The translations under genes were made by a program, and so were the position numbers. The notes below the pieces were generated by a model, which was not told where the DNA came from, did no database searches, and was given only the letters and a program-made list of their open reading frames with translations. DNA of 63,511 nucleotides from Ephemerocybe angulata (lineage: Eukaryota; Basidiomycota; Agaricomycetes; Agaricales; Psathyrellaceae). Of this stretch, positions 1 to 11,525 are shown one piece after another (within the stretch, counting starts at the first letter, position 1; the number at the start of each line of letters is the position of its first letter). Location: assembly GCA_013368325.1 (NCBI GenBank), contig JAACJK010000184.1:1-63511 (forward strand), in the 5' to 3' direction.

Positions 1-1
1 A

Positions 2-876
2 CAGCCCGCACCCTCTGTAACGACTAGTCCCACGCCTCTCGTTGACGTGTGGGACTCTGTGTCCCAGCATGGGCAAAAGCGCCCCCGCGAGGATTCGATG
101 AACAGTTCCCCGCACCCGCCTCCAAGAAACGGGCCTATGCATCCGGTGCGAAGCCAATCTTTCGACTGGATTGAGGGAGTGGGTCGCGGTGCCCGGAACT
201 GGCGTGCGTCCCCTTCTTTTTTTCTGTCGATCGTGCTGACCTGTTTCATCCCTGTCTTTAGGTTTGGCCCGTAAGCGCCCATTGCTCCCGGAAATTGTGG
301 ATAACGCCCGCGCGACGAAGTGTTATTCCGGTTGGGTCCATGACCTCATGTCCCGCGTTCGTACCGTTCCTATCATTGCACCCCTAATTTCATGAGCTAA
401 TAAGGAACTAGTGCGAGAGCATCTCCATTCGATCAGGTTGCTGGATGTATGTTGCCGTGCAGCATCCATCTGCTCGGACTCCCTTCACGCATTATTCGTC
501 CCCAAAGCTCCGTGCTGAAGCTCCGGCTGCGCTCGCGTCCTTTCATAAGGATGTTAGCATGACAATGACCAGTCTAGTCCGCGCTGACCGTAAGGCCAAG
601 GTTGAATCTATCGTTGAGGCGTTGAGAAACAAGGCTCGAGCGGAGGCCGCTGAAGCCAAGACAGCTGCCACGGAGCAAAAGCTGGCACTGGCGAACGAGA
701 GGTTGGAGGAGCTGGAAAGAAGGCTGGAATCGTTGACTGTCATCACGGAGGAGAACGAACTGTACCCGCCGAGGACGAGCCGGAGGAGGATGACGAAGAG
801 GAGTTCTCTGAAACTGAAGAACCCTGTAGCCACCCTCCATTACCTCAATACCTTTTTCCTGTCACCATCGAAATGA
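2..876 (+). CDS. Partial hypothetical protein with C-terminal coiled coil
   Basis: The first open stretch enters from the left edge without a start, so the gene is 5' truncated. The reading continues (QPAPSVTTSPTPLVD..., then SQHGQKRPRE) to about 209, where a GTGCGT donor and a TTTAG acceptor near 262 suggest a 52-nt intron. Further downstream, roughly 540-760, is a heptad-like helix rich in Ala, Glu, Arg and Leu (KARAEAAEAKTAATEQK, then NERLEELERRLESL), a probable coiled coil. After it a different frame gives an acidic tail (EDEPEEDDEEEFSETEEP), which looks more coding than the track-continuing frame, so another intron or an indel is likely near 750-765. I do not recognise the family. Proteins with a Pro/Ser-rich N part and a C-terminal helix like this are common lineage-specific products in Agaricomycetes. 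The whole model is weak. Confidence 0.35.
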
Positions 877-1050
877 TATCTTTTATCCTTTGCCCTTCAT
901 TCGATATTTGAGTTACTGTCTATAATCACATAAGTATCGTATTGATAAAGTCACGCTCGACGTCAGTTAATACCTTCCTGGTAGCTCAGAACGGAGTTCA
1001 ACAGAAAGAGAAGGAGTATAACATCCCTTGGATGTCAACTTGCATGCCAT

Positions 1051-1923
1051 TCAATCTAACAAATGTGATCTCTGATAGTACAGGTCACCCTCGCTATACA
1101 AATCAATAAATTCGTCGTGCCCACGGAACCTGGCCATGTCCTCCAAGTCCTGAATCATCTCCACAGCTTGGTCTATTTTGGCACCCAGCGCTTCGAGCTC
1201 ACCAAGTTGAGCTGCTGCTCCACCTCCAATGAGATATCTTGCTCATGGGCGTAAACACCTTCTCGAAGCCGGATTAGGCGCGGCAAGACCAATACAGGTC
1301 CTCGACCACACCACTCTCGATGTACCGAGCTGAAATATCCTCCAGGAACTCGCGAAGCGACCTATTTTCCAGCATGTCCTTGTAGGATGTGAGGAGAAAT
1401 TTGGTATGCCCTTCCCAGATGTCCCTCGGAGGCCGGCGGCTAACCACTGCAGTGCTAAGAAACACAGTTCCTATGAGGTATGGAATGGCATTTGTCGCTC
1501 GTTTAACACACCTTAAATCACTCGCCGGTTTCGATTGTTTGCTACTACTGCCTTCATTCTTTGGGGCAGATTTCCTTCTAGAAATGTACACCCATTTTTG
1601 AGAGCGCATCCATGTTACAATCAATGAAGTACGCACCGCTGATATGACCGATTGCTTTTCTGACGATTGTCGTACTTGCGCTCCTCGTCAGATTTAACAA
1701 CTTTTACTTTCTCATGCTTCGAAGGATCGTTACGCCTTTTGGCTGCATATTTCTGCTTCCTGGAAATGGAGATGTTCTCCCGGAATCTGCAATAAAGTCA
1801 GTTGGACGGCGTAAGTGGTACAAGGATGCCGGGCCCTAACCGTTCATAGTACTTCCTGCTTCGTTCGCATGCAGCGGCCTTTTTCTCCTCCTCCGTTTTA
1901 TAGAACAGGGCGCCCCATTTCAG
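1051..1923 (-). CDS. Hypothetical basic, Lys/Arg-rich protein (spliced)
   Basis: Four or more exons read well on the minus strand. An exon starting at 1923 after a TATAG acceptor gives LKWGALFYKTEEEKKAAA, then RSRKYYERFRENIS, and passes through an intron (GTTAGG donor, TTGCAG acceptor ending at 1788) into KQKYAAKRRNDPSKHEKVK and QKSNRSYQR. Two more introns lead to RKSAPKNEGSSS and to DIWEGHTKFLLTSYKDMLEN. A last exon encodes a helical stretch (LGELEALGAKIDQAVEM, then FIDLYSEGDLYY) and stops at 1051. The N-terminal half is strongly basic and helical, like a DNA- or RNA-binding helix, but no named domain is visible. The true start is not resolved; it should lie upstream of 1923. Function unknown. 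One donor (GTCTTG near 1285) is poor, so a break there is possible. Confidence 0.45.
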
Positions 1924-2983
1924 CTATACTAGAATTTACTATACCAGCTGTAGTGAGTGCGCAGTCTGGACGACCCGTACTCGAGTGGGGGTGGGGTGAG
2001 CTTGATGGTTGTTGCTAAAGTCGAAACCGGTAAGGATTCACAGTTCCGCGTCTGACTTGCGCGTTTCGTCTCACGTTTACTCCACATCAAGACTGTTCAT
2101 GCTCTCCAGGCTCGCTCAATACATTTAAAGTAAAGTATGTACGTAGAATAATAAATGAATAGCACACAGTACATGCTATGAAAAAATCTAGACATATATA
2201 AACATATATCATACTAAACCAAGTGACAAAGGAAGGGCGTCAAGTCGCACCTTGCCAGCTCGGATTTAGCAACAGTAGAATGAGGTACGCACCCTTTCAC
2301 TGTCAGACACTGCTCGTTAAACTTCTTGCAGATCAATCTTACTGAACTGTAGAATACTGGCGGAAAATGAGTGCTCGTACGTCGCATATGAACGCACATT
2401 GTACTTCGCGCACAAAGGGGCGCGCACTGGCTGCCTGATGTCCCTGCTGTCACAAAAGGAAGGTGTGAGCCTAGCTTTAGACTACCCTGCGAGTCTCACT
2501 GAATTTATAGTGGCGTGGAAGGTGTCAAGAGATGAAAGTACTTTGTACGTCGCTTCACGCACGTACTCACTGCTATGTCCGCTATCGCTAGAGATGGCGC
2601 GAGCTTACTGGAGAATTATCTGAGTATAGTTTTTGCTGGTCTAATCACTGAGATACATAATATCTTCGAAATCCTACAAAGGGCTGTGTGTGATAGGGCG
2701 GGAACGTCAAGAGGCGCTCACAAATATCGCAGAGGCGCGCAACAAAGTCCGTAACGGCATATGCCATGACGGATCACATCAACCTCCGGCGGAATCTGAT
2801 CTATCATGCATTCTCCCCGTGACCTTGCACACTCTTTCATCGACACCACCATCGACAATACCATGAGCAACCCACATCAGCAGATGCATCCAGGTTTTTG
2901 CCATCTCGAGAGCTTCCTCTCCTCCCTGTGTAAGTCTTCCAAGTATCACAGCAGCTACTCCTAATAATGCGAATAGTGCTGTA

Positions 2984-3809
2984 GGTCAGCGCAAAAACGT
3001 AAAGCTCAGGGGGACCACGTAGGCCGCAGGCCCAAGAAGATGTCGGAGCAGTATAAGGAGTAAGTCACTGGCACTGCGAGAAGGACTGTAGCCTGATTTT
3101 TCCCGCATCCTGTGTAGATCTGTGGCTCGGGGGAAGGAGCTAAGGGATGCAGGCTTAGAGGAAGACCTCGTTATCATCAAGAGTCCGTCAGGGAGACACA
3201 CGCTTGGCCGTCGTTACGTGCCATCGGTACAGTTCCAGCTTATCCCTCGTTGGGTGATAGATCTTCGCCCAGGAAGAGCAACACGTCTGCAGTAGCCAAG
3301 TGCGTATTCCCTTTTCTTTCTCGATATATGTGCCTGCCTGATACGTTTCATGTTAGAGCCAGTCAAGCTGGAAGGTCTGGGAAGGGTCGCAGTACTTTAT
3401 CTGCTGATGACGAGTACGTGTATCTACTGTTCGTTATTTACCACCACCTCATCACACTCCCCACACAGTCCTTTTGGTGTGGCGGCTTTTGGAATAGATG
3501 GAAGGTCTGGGACTTCATCTGCTGTTGACGAGTACGTGTATCTACTGTTCGTTATTTACCACCACCTCATCACACTCCCCACACAGTCCTTTTGGTCTGG
3601 CGGCTTTTGGAATAGATCCTGATTTAAATGACCCATTCCCAGAGGCATTAGATTCGTCAGAGGATGAGTATGATAGCGATGGCAGTAGTGAAACGGGGGT
3701 TAGCGTGCTGGGACGGATCTCAAGCCAAGCGAACGAGGAGAGTGTCGGCCTGGAGGCCAAAATTAGCGAAGACGAGCACGAGGCTGAGGCCACTGAGTTT
3801 CAGGAGTAG
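2984..3809 (+). CDS. Hypothetical acidic-tail protein with tandem-duplicated exon
   Basis: Exons read on the plus strand: a basic stretch (SAQKRKAQGDHVGRRPKK) at about 2985-3060, an exon after a TGTAG acceptor at 3118 (ARGKELRDAGLEEDLVIIK), a short exon near 3271-3300, and then three 3' exons. The last three are the clear part. Each of two successive introns starts GTACGTGTATC and ends CCCCACACAG, and both are phase 2. The exons after them begin PFGVAAFGID and PFGLAAFGID. The final exon ends with an acidic region (EALDSSEDEYDSDG, then EAKISEDEHEAEATEFQE) and TAG at 3807. The 5' exon and the phase of the intron near 3238-3271 are not settled. I do not recognise the protein; an acidic C-terminus with a basic N-terminus would fit a nuclear or chromatin-associated role, but that is only inference. 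Confidence 0.45.
3371..3616 (+). repeat. Tandem exon-intron duplication, unit 118-130 bp
   Basis: Two direct copies run from about 3371-3500 and 3501-3616. The core (CGAGTACGTGTATCTACTG... to ...GGCTTTTGGAATAGAT) is offset by 118 bp with only a few differences, and the GAAGGTCTGG just before it is offset by 130 bp. Each copy contains one whole intron plus one exon, so splicing stays in frame. Confidence 0.85.
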
Positions 3810-4648
3810 ATTAAGAATAGCATCGAGTTCCCATATACATACCGCGCACTCATGGACATGGTTTCGATGGGGGTTTTGGGGCCCAAATACCTGGGTTCTG
3901 GAACGGTGGCCTTGACCCCGAGAATCGCTCAATGCTCAGGGTTGGGCCTGGTTGGGCATATGATTTTTTTCAAGTCTGTTACCATATGATCTTTTTTATT
4001 TTTTAACCCCAAGCGCGGAGCAGTTGGCGCCCGTCCATAATGATACACAGGGATCAACTTCGCGAAGATCACTGATGAGAATCTACACGGTCATGTGGTG
4101 GTAAAATGAACCGCGACGCGACGGCATCAGGCTGCCCTATCTGAATCATCTATGTCGAAGTGAAAGGCCAAGTTCAACCCACTTGGATTCGTCTCATGCC
4201 ACAAGGTACACAGCCAGTATATCTCTCTTCTATTTCCGTTGTACAGAGCATTAAAGGCCTACCACAGCGTTTTTACAGTCGATGAGCAAGATGGGTCGTA
4301 TCAACCACAGCCATCGGACGCGCATACATCGTCAGATGTCTACTTAGCTTAAGATTGCATGCGTGTCGCGAGCATGCATGTCTCCTCCGGGCTCCTGGTA
4401 TCAGCTGGTATCAACGACCGCCATCGGACGCGCATCCAATCGTCAAGATGTCTTGTTCGCCTCATGAATGGACGCGTGTTGCGCGCACTCGTGTCTCCTC
4501 CCTTCCATATGCTCTCATCGGCCGGCCGTGCCCCTTGGACCTTTTCACGGATAGTAAACGACCCCAAATGGACGTTCCTGCCCCCATCCTTTGTCTACAC
4601 TCCCACTCAGACGTGAAACCGACTCTCTGAAAGCATTGAATACCCAGA
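3810..4648. other. Intergenic, no supported gene
   Basis: No coding stretch with convincing composition was found here. The interval holds the 110-bp tandem duplication at 4297-4500 and a T-rich run near 3965-4003. Confidence 0.5.
4297..4500. repeat. Tandem duplication, about 110-bp unit, diverged
   Basis: TATCAACCACAGCCATCGG at 4297 and TATCAACGACCGCCATCGG at 4407 open two copies. Both contain GGACGCGCAT, a GTC-AGATGTCT block and end in GTCTCCTCC. Identity is roughly 80% by eye. Confidence 0.7.
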
Positions 4649-7431
4649 ATGTCCGCTCAACCAACGTCCGCTCAAGGTGTGTGCTTTCGAGGTGTATTCA
4701 GGGTCCGATACTTACAGCGCGTACAGCTGTCATGGACGCCTTCCTAGAGAGCAATCGGCTCCTCCCCTACTCTGAAAAAATTGGTGTGTAGGGCACTCGC
4801 GACGACGCGCATGTAACTAAATGGTCTTGACAGCGTCCCTTGAAGCAGCGTTCAAGTTCTCCACGGGAGAACTTGAAGACTTGGAAAAAGGAGGGACTTC
4901 GCTCGATCGCAGAAGTTGACCTATTCGCACATTTCGAGGAAGGTCAACATCATGAAACAACGGTTGGCTGGTATTGAAGGCGCCATGGCGCAAGTGAGGT
5001 CTGAGGAGAGAGGTTCATCTCTATCTCCTGTGCCAGAGGACTCCGAGTCCGCGGCTCCTTCCTCGCTCAACCAAGCCGCTGCGCCCCTCAAGCCGGAGGA
5101 GTCAGCTCCACTCCTCCCCCCGTCAACACTGACCGCCACCCGGACAACGAGGCGACTGCGACTTCTGAGGTCGTCAGTTCCGCCTCTCCCCCCTCGCTCA
5201 ACCAAGCCACTGCGCTCCCTGAAGCCGGAGGCGTCGGCTCTACTCCTCCCCCCGTCAACGAGACCTCTGCGGCTCTCCCTCCGGTCAGCGAGCCCACTGC
5301 ACCTCCTGGAGCCGTCAACACTGCAGTTCCGCCGGTCGAAGAGGCCACCGCCACCCCTCCGGTCAACGAGGTCACTGCGCCCTCTCGAGTGGTGGATCCC
5401 GCTTCTCCTCCAGTCAACGAGGTCACTGCTCCCTCTGAAGTCGTCGATCCCGCTTCTCCTCCAGTCATCAACGCGGTCGTTCCTCCGGTCCCTGTGCCCG
5501 CTAACGTTGTAGAGGCCGTCATCCCGCCGACCGCTCCGACCGCTGCGCCTGTTGGAGTAGTTGATGCGGCGCTTCCCCCTGTCACCGAGACCTCCGCACC
5601 TCTTACTCCAAATGTCGTTCCCACCACAACTGGTGTCATCAAGCCTGAGGCACAGGAGGTTGTACTTCCTCCTGCATCTTCCTTTGTTCCCCCAGTCGGT
5701 CAAGGTTCGTGTGATACCCGTTCATGACTACAATATGAGCTAACGTACATTCAAGCTCCTTTGACTCGTGTGAAGCCAGAGGCACAGGAGGTTGCCGTTC
5801 CTCTCCCTGAACGCCCCGTGCCCGTACGTCCAGCCCAACAAGGTATGTGTCCATCTCTCTACACACCATTTCTCTGAGTAAGAGCTGACGTTGTCCCAAG
5901 ATCCTATGCAGCCTGTCAAACCCGAGGCACAGGAGGCCGCTCTTCCTCCTCCCGCGAGTGGCGCGCCGCCCATCGCTACAGCCCAGCAAGGTACGCCTCC
6001 GGATCCGTAAACACTGTTCATTCAATTGGAACTCACGATCATACAAAATTCATAGTACATATCAAGCCCAAGGTGGAGGCTGCCGATCGTCTCCCTCCTA
6101 AAGGTTCAAACAAGCGAAAGCCGGATGCTGACTTGGAGGTCATTGTGATCTCGAGTGACTCCGATACCCCAGGGCCTGTGAAGCCCACCGTAAAACGTAC
6201 GTGTTCTGAAGTTATGTGCATCTCAGTTGTACCTTGACGGCTAATACGAACCTTCTTCTCTAGGCGCCAAACGAACGGGGCCCAAGGCCGGTGCAAAAGG
6301 CAAGGGAAAATCGAAAATGAAGCCAGAGGACGAGGGCATGCGGTTGATCGATGACGCCGATTTCCAATTACTTCGCGAGGGATCAGAACCTGAGTCGGTG
6401 CCTCAGATCCTTACGAAGGCGGAGCTCGCGGAGGAGGACAATAAATTTGCACGTGAGTTTGTCCGTCCACGCTTCGTCCAAAAAAAGAGTTATTGACAAT
6501 GTCCTTCCTCACAGTGGCCGGCGAGAATTCTATGCACAACTTCATCACTCACAATCTCATGCTATCTGGTCGGATCCGTAGCAAGGCCCGGAAGGTCCAG
6601 GAGTACCTGCCGGAGTCTGCCACGACATCTCGCATCCTGGCCATGTCTATGTTTCTCTTGGACAACGGCACCGGTCAGACAAAGTGCGCGTATCACAGCG
6701 TCCTCGATCACCAGTGCCTCGTCAACGACCAGGACAGCAGGGAGCTGAAAGGGACGGTTAGGAAGCCTAAGTTCGACAAGAAGGTCACCGGTGTTCCCTT
6801 CAGTCCATCGCAGACAACGACCGCCCTTCCTTCGTCGGTCGCCAAGGTTCCAGGGCCAGCCAAAAGTCTTGTAATCAAGAGGCTGCCATCGCATAACGAC
6901 AACCCGCACAAGGTCCCGCCAGTCGTCAGCGGCATGGGCGAAGCCGAACTGCTCACCTTCTTCCGCAAGATAGGTGAAGCATACTACTTGCACTGTGGGT
7001 GCGAGTTGGAGACGTGTCTCCTCGACTTCTACCTGTGGAAGAGCAGCCCCATGCTTGTCTCCCCCTCGACCGGCGCAATGGAATACTTCGGCGTTTCTCC
7101 AGACCCTAGGCACCGGGGTCACTTCAACCATATCTTCCGGGCCTTGAGGATTAGGGTCGACGACTTGTACCTGTTTGACAGGAACGGCGTCCGAAGGGAT
7201 ACGTCCAATGCCCCCGAAGCGCTTCTCAACTGGTACTCTTACCATGGCCTGACTCTCCCCTCCCCCGCTCCTCCCACCCCTCAGCCCAAGCAACGACAGA
7301 AGCCCCAGTACGTCGAGATTGACGATCTTCCCACCCCGGGACCTTCGGGTCACAGGAGCTTTGCGGACCTATCCCTTTCGGAAGCCGAGGACGTGGACAT
7401 GGGCGACGAGGAGATGGACTTGGGCTCGTAA
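4649..7431 (+). CDS. Proline-rich nuclear-type protein with KPEAQE exon repeats and SIM-like motif
   Basis: The start MSAQPTSAQ at 4649 is followed by an intron and an exon starting RTAVMDAFLESNRLLPYSEK. A coiled-coil-like stretch (LTYSHISRKVNIMKQRLAGI) precedes about 600 bp of Pro/Val repeats (PPVNEVTAPSEVVDPASPP). Three successive small exons each carry KPEAQE(V/A), then comes an exon with DLEVIVISSDSD, which resembles a SUMO-interaction motif (hydrophobic core followed by acidic Ser/Asp). A basic linker (KRTGPKAGAKGKGKSK) leads to a C-terminal region of about 300 residues (LTFFRKIGEAYYLHCGCE, YFGVSPDPRHRGHFNHIF) ending in an acidic tail and TAA at 7431. Introns are 50-70 nt with good borders. 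Two frame breaks exist: near 4885, in a run of five A, and near 5087, where the first Pro-rich unit is one base shorter than its sister. No known domain recognised; nuclear location is inferred. Confidence 0.6.
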
Positions 7432-7627
7432 TTTATCTACCGATCTTTGTTTTCTTTCTGCGTCTCTCGAATTTTATCTGCCTTTCTTTCACTGTGCGCG
7501 ACAAACACTAAGAGATCTGAGATTTGAGACAAACGTGGCGATACAAAAGAGTAGATTCGACGTATGGTACATGCTATCAACCTCTGAGTTCCTTCGGCCA
7601 CTTGCCGGGCCCAACCACTGCTTGATA

Positions 7628-8730
7628 TCAGCTTCGTGTCCACTTGACGGTAAAATATAAGTACACACCGGTTTGTATCCTTTCAGACGAACCACATGAC
7701 GAAGGGACGTTTAAGTTCCACGTTATCGAAGGAATGCGAGAACCGTAGCTTCCAGCGTCGGTGAAGTGGACGGAGTACATCAGGAGGTCGGGATACGCCC
7801 TGGAGAGTGCGGGGCAGGAGGGGTTCATTGGGCAAAGGTGACGTCCAATCGCGCGCGTTGCGTTTTCGAACATGGTAAAACCGTGGCCAACGAGCCTATC
7901 AAACACGGGGATGTCGAACGTTGATGAGCCGTCTTCAGGGATGACGATGGTGAAAAGCCCCTTGCGAGCCTCGGTGAGTTCGGGATAAAGGCAAACCGCG
8001 TCGTTGGAGGTGATGAAATTCATGAGGGCGGTTGTTGGGGCTTCGGTGATTAACGCAATAGGGGGGACACGACATTGTATGAATAGAATCTCTCGGTCGA
8101 GCGTCGTATTGACCATGCGGAAGATCTTGACGATGTTGTCTCCGTATCCGTAGTGGCGGTATCCCAGCACCGTACATTTCTCATACGTGTGGAGGAGCGT
8201 GTCGACAAGGCGGTAGCCATTTCCCCGATCATCCGATGCATCGTTGTCGTCGTAAACCTGTTGGTGTGGGGCACCCAAGTCCGGGTGGGAGTCGGTGCTC
8301 GTCTGTGTATACACCTCCAGGACGCGAGGCATTGGGACTTCCTCGGCAAAGATTCGAAGAGCCGCCATGCCTCCGATCACAGCCCCGTAGTACTGCATGG
8401 ACTCGAGAAAGGGAGCGGGATCGAGCCCAAAGGTCCGGAGGGTGTTGCGCACGCGTGTAGTGACCGGGGTGGCTACCAACTTCTCCATGTGAAGGCACGA
8501 GTCGTGTAGGGAGCGACGGTCAGAGAAAGGGAGCAAGGAGACGATGAAGAGGGAGAGATCGAGAGGAAGGCGAAGTATTGGTGCGTCCTTGTCAGACGCT
8601 GACAGAAGGCGGTCATGAATACGACTGAATCAGACCTATCGGGAGACTTACTATGTCGCTTGTTACAGAAGCTGCACCACTCCAGCTCCTCCCGGTACGG
8701 ATAACGCTGAACGAGCCTTCGGATGCGCAT
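7628..8730 (-). CDS. Family B protein 1 (F-box-like N-terminus, unknown core)
   Basis: Two exons: 8730-8652 and 8598-7628, joined by a 53-nt intron with GTAAGT and CAG borders; the ATG at 8730 gives MRIRRLVQRYPYREELEW with a CSFC pair. Spliced residues about 35-60 (LRLPLDLSLFIVSLLPFSDR) look like an F-box or similar helical adaptor. The core has YYGAVIGGMAALRIFAEE, then a region ITEAPTTALMNFITSND-AVCLYPELTE, and a Cys pair near the C-terminus (CPMNPSCPAL). The same order of motifs is seen in the proteins at 53933-55126 and 55793-56747, so I treat the three as one family. The segment GxxxxxRxF plus the later beta-rich segment could be a degenerate nucleotidyltransferase fold, but catalytic Asp residues are not evident. 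Function unknown. Confidence 0.65.
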
Positions 8731-9039
8731 CGGGGATGGGACAGGTAGGAGTGAAACGTAGGGAGTGAAGTGGGAGGGAGACGGGAAGTGTCGCGCGTAC
8801 AATGGGTGCAATTCAAGGTTTCCCACGCCCCATCTGGCAGCCCCTCTCGGCGATGCTCGACGAGGCACACGACATTTGTCGGCGGGTCTCCGTGACACGG
8901 AAGGGGTCAGCACAGAACGGTACACAGACCCGTGAGCTGAAAGTCAGATAATAATAAGGATTCCAATGTCTACAGAAACATTGGACAGAACCAGCCATAC
9001 AAATGCATGACTAGTTGATACAAAAGCAAGCGCCCGCCT

Positions 9040-11186
9040 CTTAGAGAAGCATTGCAGCAGTGGTTTGTGTAGTACGATGTCTGTAGGAACAACGGTTGTG
9101 TGGTCAGCAGTGGCACACTGTTTCGGGGCGGCCGTCCCACCTGTGGTATTAATCAATGCCTCCAGAGCAAACGCAGGCCACATTTCATCGGAAAGTTGCT
9201 TCCAGAACCTTTCGTCGGATTAACAACTCTTACAGAAGCATTGCATGGGCGGTTTGAGTGGCACAATGTCTCTAGAAACAACGGTTCACTGGCACACTGT
9301 TCTGGGGCGGCCAACCCACCTGCGGTAATTATCGATGCCTCCAGAGGAATCGCAAGTCACATTTCGTTGGTGGGTTGCTTCCAGAACGTCTCGTTGGGTA
9401 ACCGCCCCTTACCGAAGCATCGCAGGATTGGTTTGGGCCGTGCACTGTCTGCTGAAGCAACGGCCAGGCGGTGTACACTGCAATCATCGACGCCTCCAGA
9501 GGAAACACATGTCGCTTTTCGTCAGCGCATTGCTTCCAGAACGTCTCGTTGGATGACCACCTTTTACTGAAGCAATGCAGAGTTGATTTGGGCGGTGCGA
9601 TGTCTGTAGAAGCAATGGAAGGAGGGTCACCACTGGCGCACTGTTTCGGAGCGGCGGACCCACCTGCGACAATACCGATGCCTCCAGAACAAACGCAGGT
9701 CACATTTCGTCGGTGGGTTGCTTCCAGAACTCCTCGTCGGGTGACCGCCCCTTACCGAAGCATTGCAGGCCTGGTTTGGGCCGTGCGTTGCGGCCGGGCG
9801 GTGCTTTCAGAAGCATCGCAAGGGTGGTTTGGGTTGTACAATGTCTCTAGGAACAACGGTTAATACCGATGCCTCCAGAGGAAATGCACGTCACATTTCG
9901 CCCGTCCTTTGATTCCAGAAGCTCTCGTTGGATGACCACCGCTTACTGAAACAATGCAGAGGTGGTTTGGGCGGTGCGATGTCTGTAGAAGCAATGGAAG
10001 GAGGGTTAACACTGGCGCACTGTTTCGGGGCGGCGGACCCACCTGCGATAATACCGATGCCTCCAAAGGAAATGTAGGTCACATTTCGCCCGTTCTTCGC
10101 CTCCAGAAGCACTCGTCGGACGACCACCGCTTACTGAAGCAATGCAGAGGTGGTTTGGGCGGTGCGATGTCTGTAGAAGCAAGGGACGGGACCTTAATAC
10201 CGATGCCTCCAGAGGAAATGCAGGTCACATTTCGCCCGTCCTTTGCTTCCAGAAGCACTCGTTGGATGACCATCGCTTACTGAAACAATGCAGAGGTGGT
10301 TTGGGCGGTGCGATGTCTGTAGAAGCAATGGAAGGAGGATTAACACTGGCGCACTGGTTCGGGGCGGCGGACCCACCTGCGATAATACCGATGCCTCCAG
10401 AGGAAATGTAGGTCACATTTCGCCCGTTCTTCGCCTCCAGAAGCACTCGTCGGACGACCACCGTTTACTGAAGCAATGCAGAGGTGGTTTGGGCGGTGCG
10501 ATGTCTGTAGAAGCAAGGGACGTGACCTTAATACCGATGCCTCCAGAGGAAATGCAGGTCACATTTCGCCCGTCCTTTGCTTCTAGAAGCACTCGTTGGA
10601 TGACCACCGCTTACTGAAGTAATGCAGAGGTGATTTGGGCGGTGCGATGTCTGTAGAAGGAAAGGACGGGACCTTAATACCGATGCCTCCAGAGGAAATG
10701 CACCTCACATTTCGCCCGTCCTTTGATTCCAGAAGCTCTCGGTGGATGACCACCTCTTACTGAAGCAATGAAGAGGTGATTTTGGTGGTGCGATGTCTGT
10801 AGAAGGAATGGATGGACGGTCAACCCTGGCGCACTGTTTCGGGGCTCCGGACCCACCTGCGATAATACCGATGCCTCCAGAGGAAATGTAGGTCACATTT
10901 CGATCGTTCTTTGCTTCCAGAAGCACTCGTTGGATGACCACCGCTTACTGAAGCATTGCAGGACTGGTTTGGGCCGTGCGTTGTCTGTAGAAGGAATGGA
11001 TGGACGGTCAACACTGGCGCACTGTTTCGGGGTGGCGGACCCACCTGCGATAACACCGATGCCTCCACAGGAAATGCAAGTCAGATTTCGCGCGTACCTT
11101 GCTTCCAGAAGCACTCGTCGGATGACCACCTCCTACTGAAGCAATGCAGAGGTGATTTGGGCGGTGCGATGTCTGCCGATACAATG
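9040..11186. repeat. Satellite array, 12 units of 188 bp and 146 bp
   Basis: The marker GATGCCTCCAGAGGAAATGC (and variants) recurs at about 9160, 9333, 9489, 9677, 9867, 10055, 10201, 10389, 10535, 10680, 10868 and 11058. Spacings are 173, 156, 188, 190, 188, 146, 188, 146, 145, 188 and 190 bp. The short unit lacks a block containing ACTGGCGCACTGTTTCGGGG. The pair 188+146 gives a 334-bp higher-order unit, clearest at 9954-10617. Units at the left edge are more diverged. Open frames inside are by-products of the repeat and I see no reason to call genes. Confidence 0.9.
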
Positions 11187-11525
11187 GTTGCTTTCGGGCA
11201 GCGGGACACCTGCAATCATCCACCAGAGCCACTCGTGATGCAGGGAACCGACTGGCGAGGTATGCGCGGTGGGAATGGCTGTAGAACCACAGGATGGATA
11301 AACACTCGTTACGCAAGAAACACATTCTGAAATCTGGGAGTAATCTCTACACAGACATTGGTGGGCGGACGCACTGCGCTCGATATCCATATTGGAAAAG
11401 AAAGGGGTGGACGTAACGGCCAGGGATAAGGAACTATAAGATCTAAAAGCCTCCTGCCCTCTTTCTCCTCCTCCTAGGCTCTGGATATCCGAGGTGCACT
11501 GAGCGGATTGGGATGTTGAAAGAGC

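Noticed and set aside
4921..5703. Long minus-strand frames rich in Gly and Arg
   Set aside because: Mirror image of the proline-rich plus-strand repeats, with no start or splice logic of their own.
9954..10617. Repeated open frames of about 109 residues inside the satellite
   Set aside because: They recur only because the DNA repeats every 334 bp, occur on both strands and lack coding-like composition.
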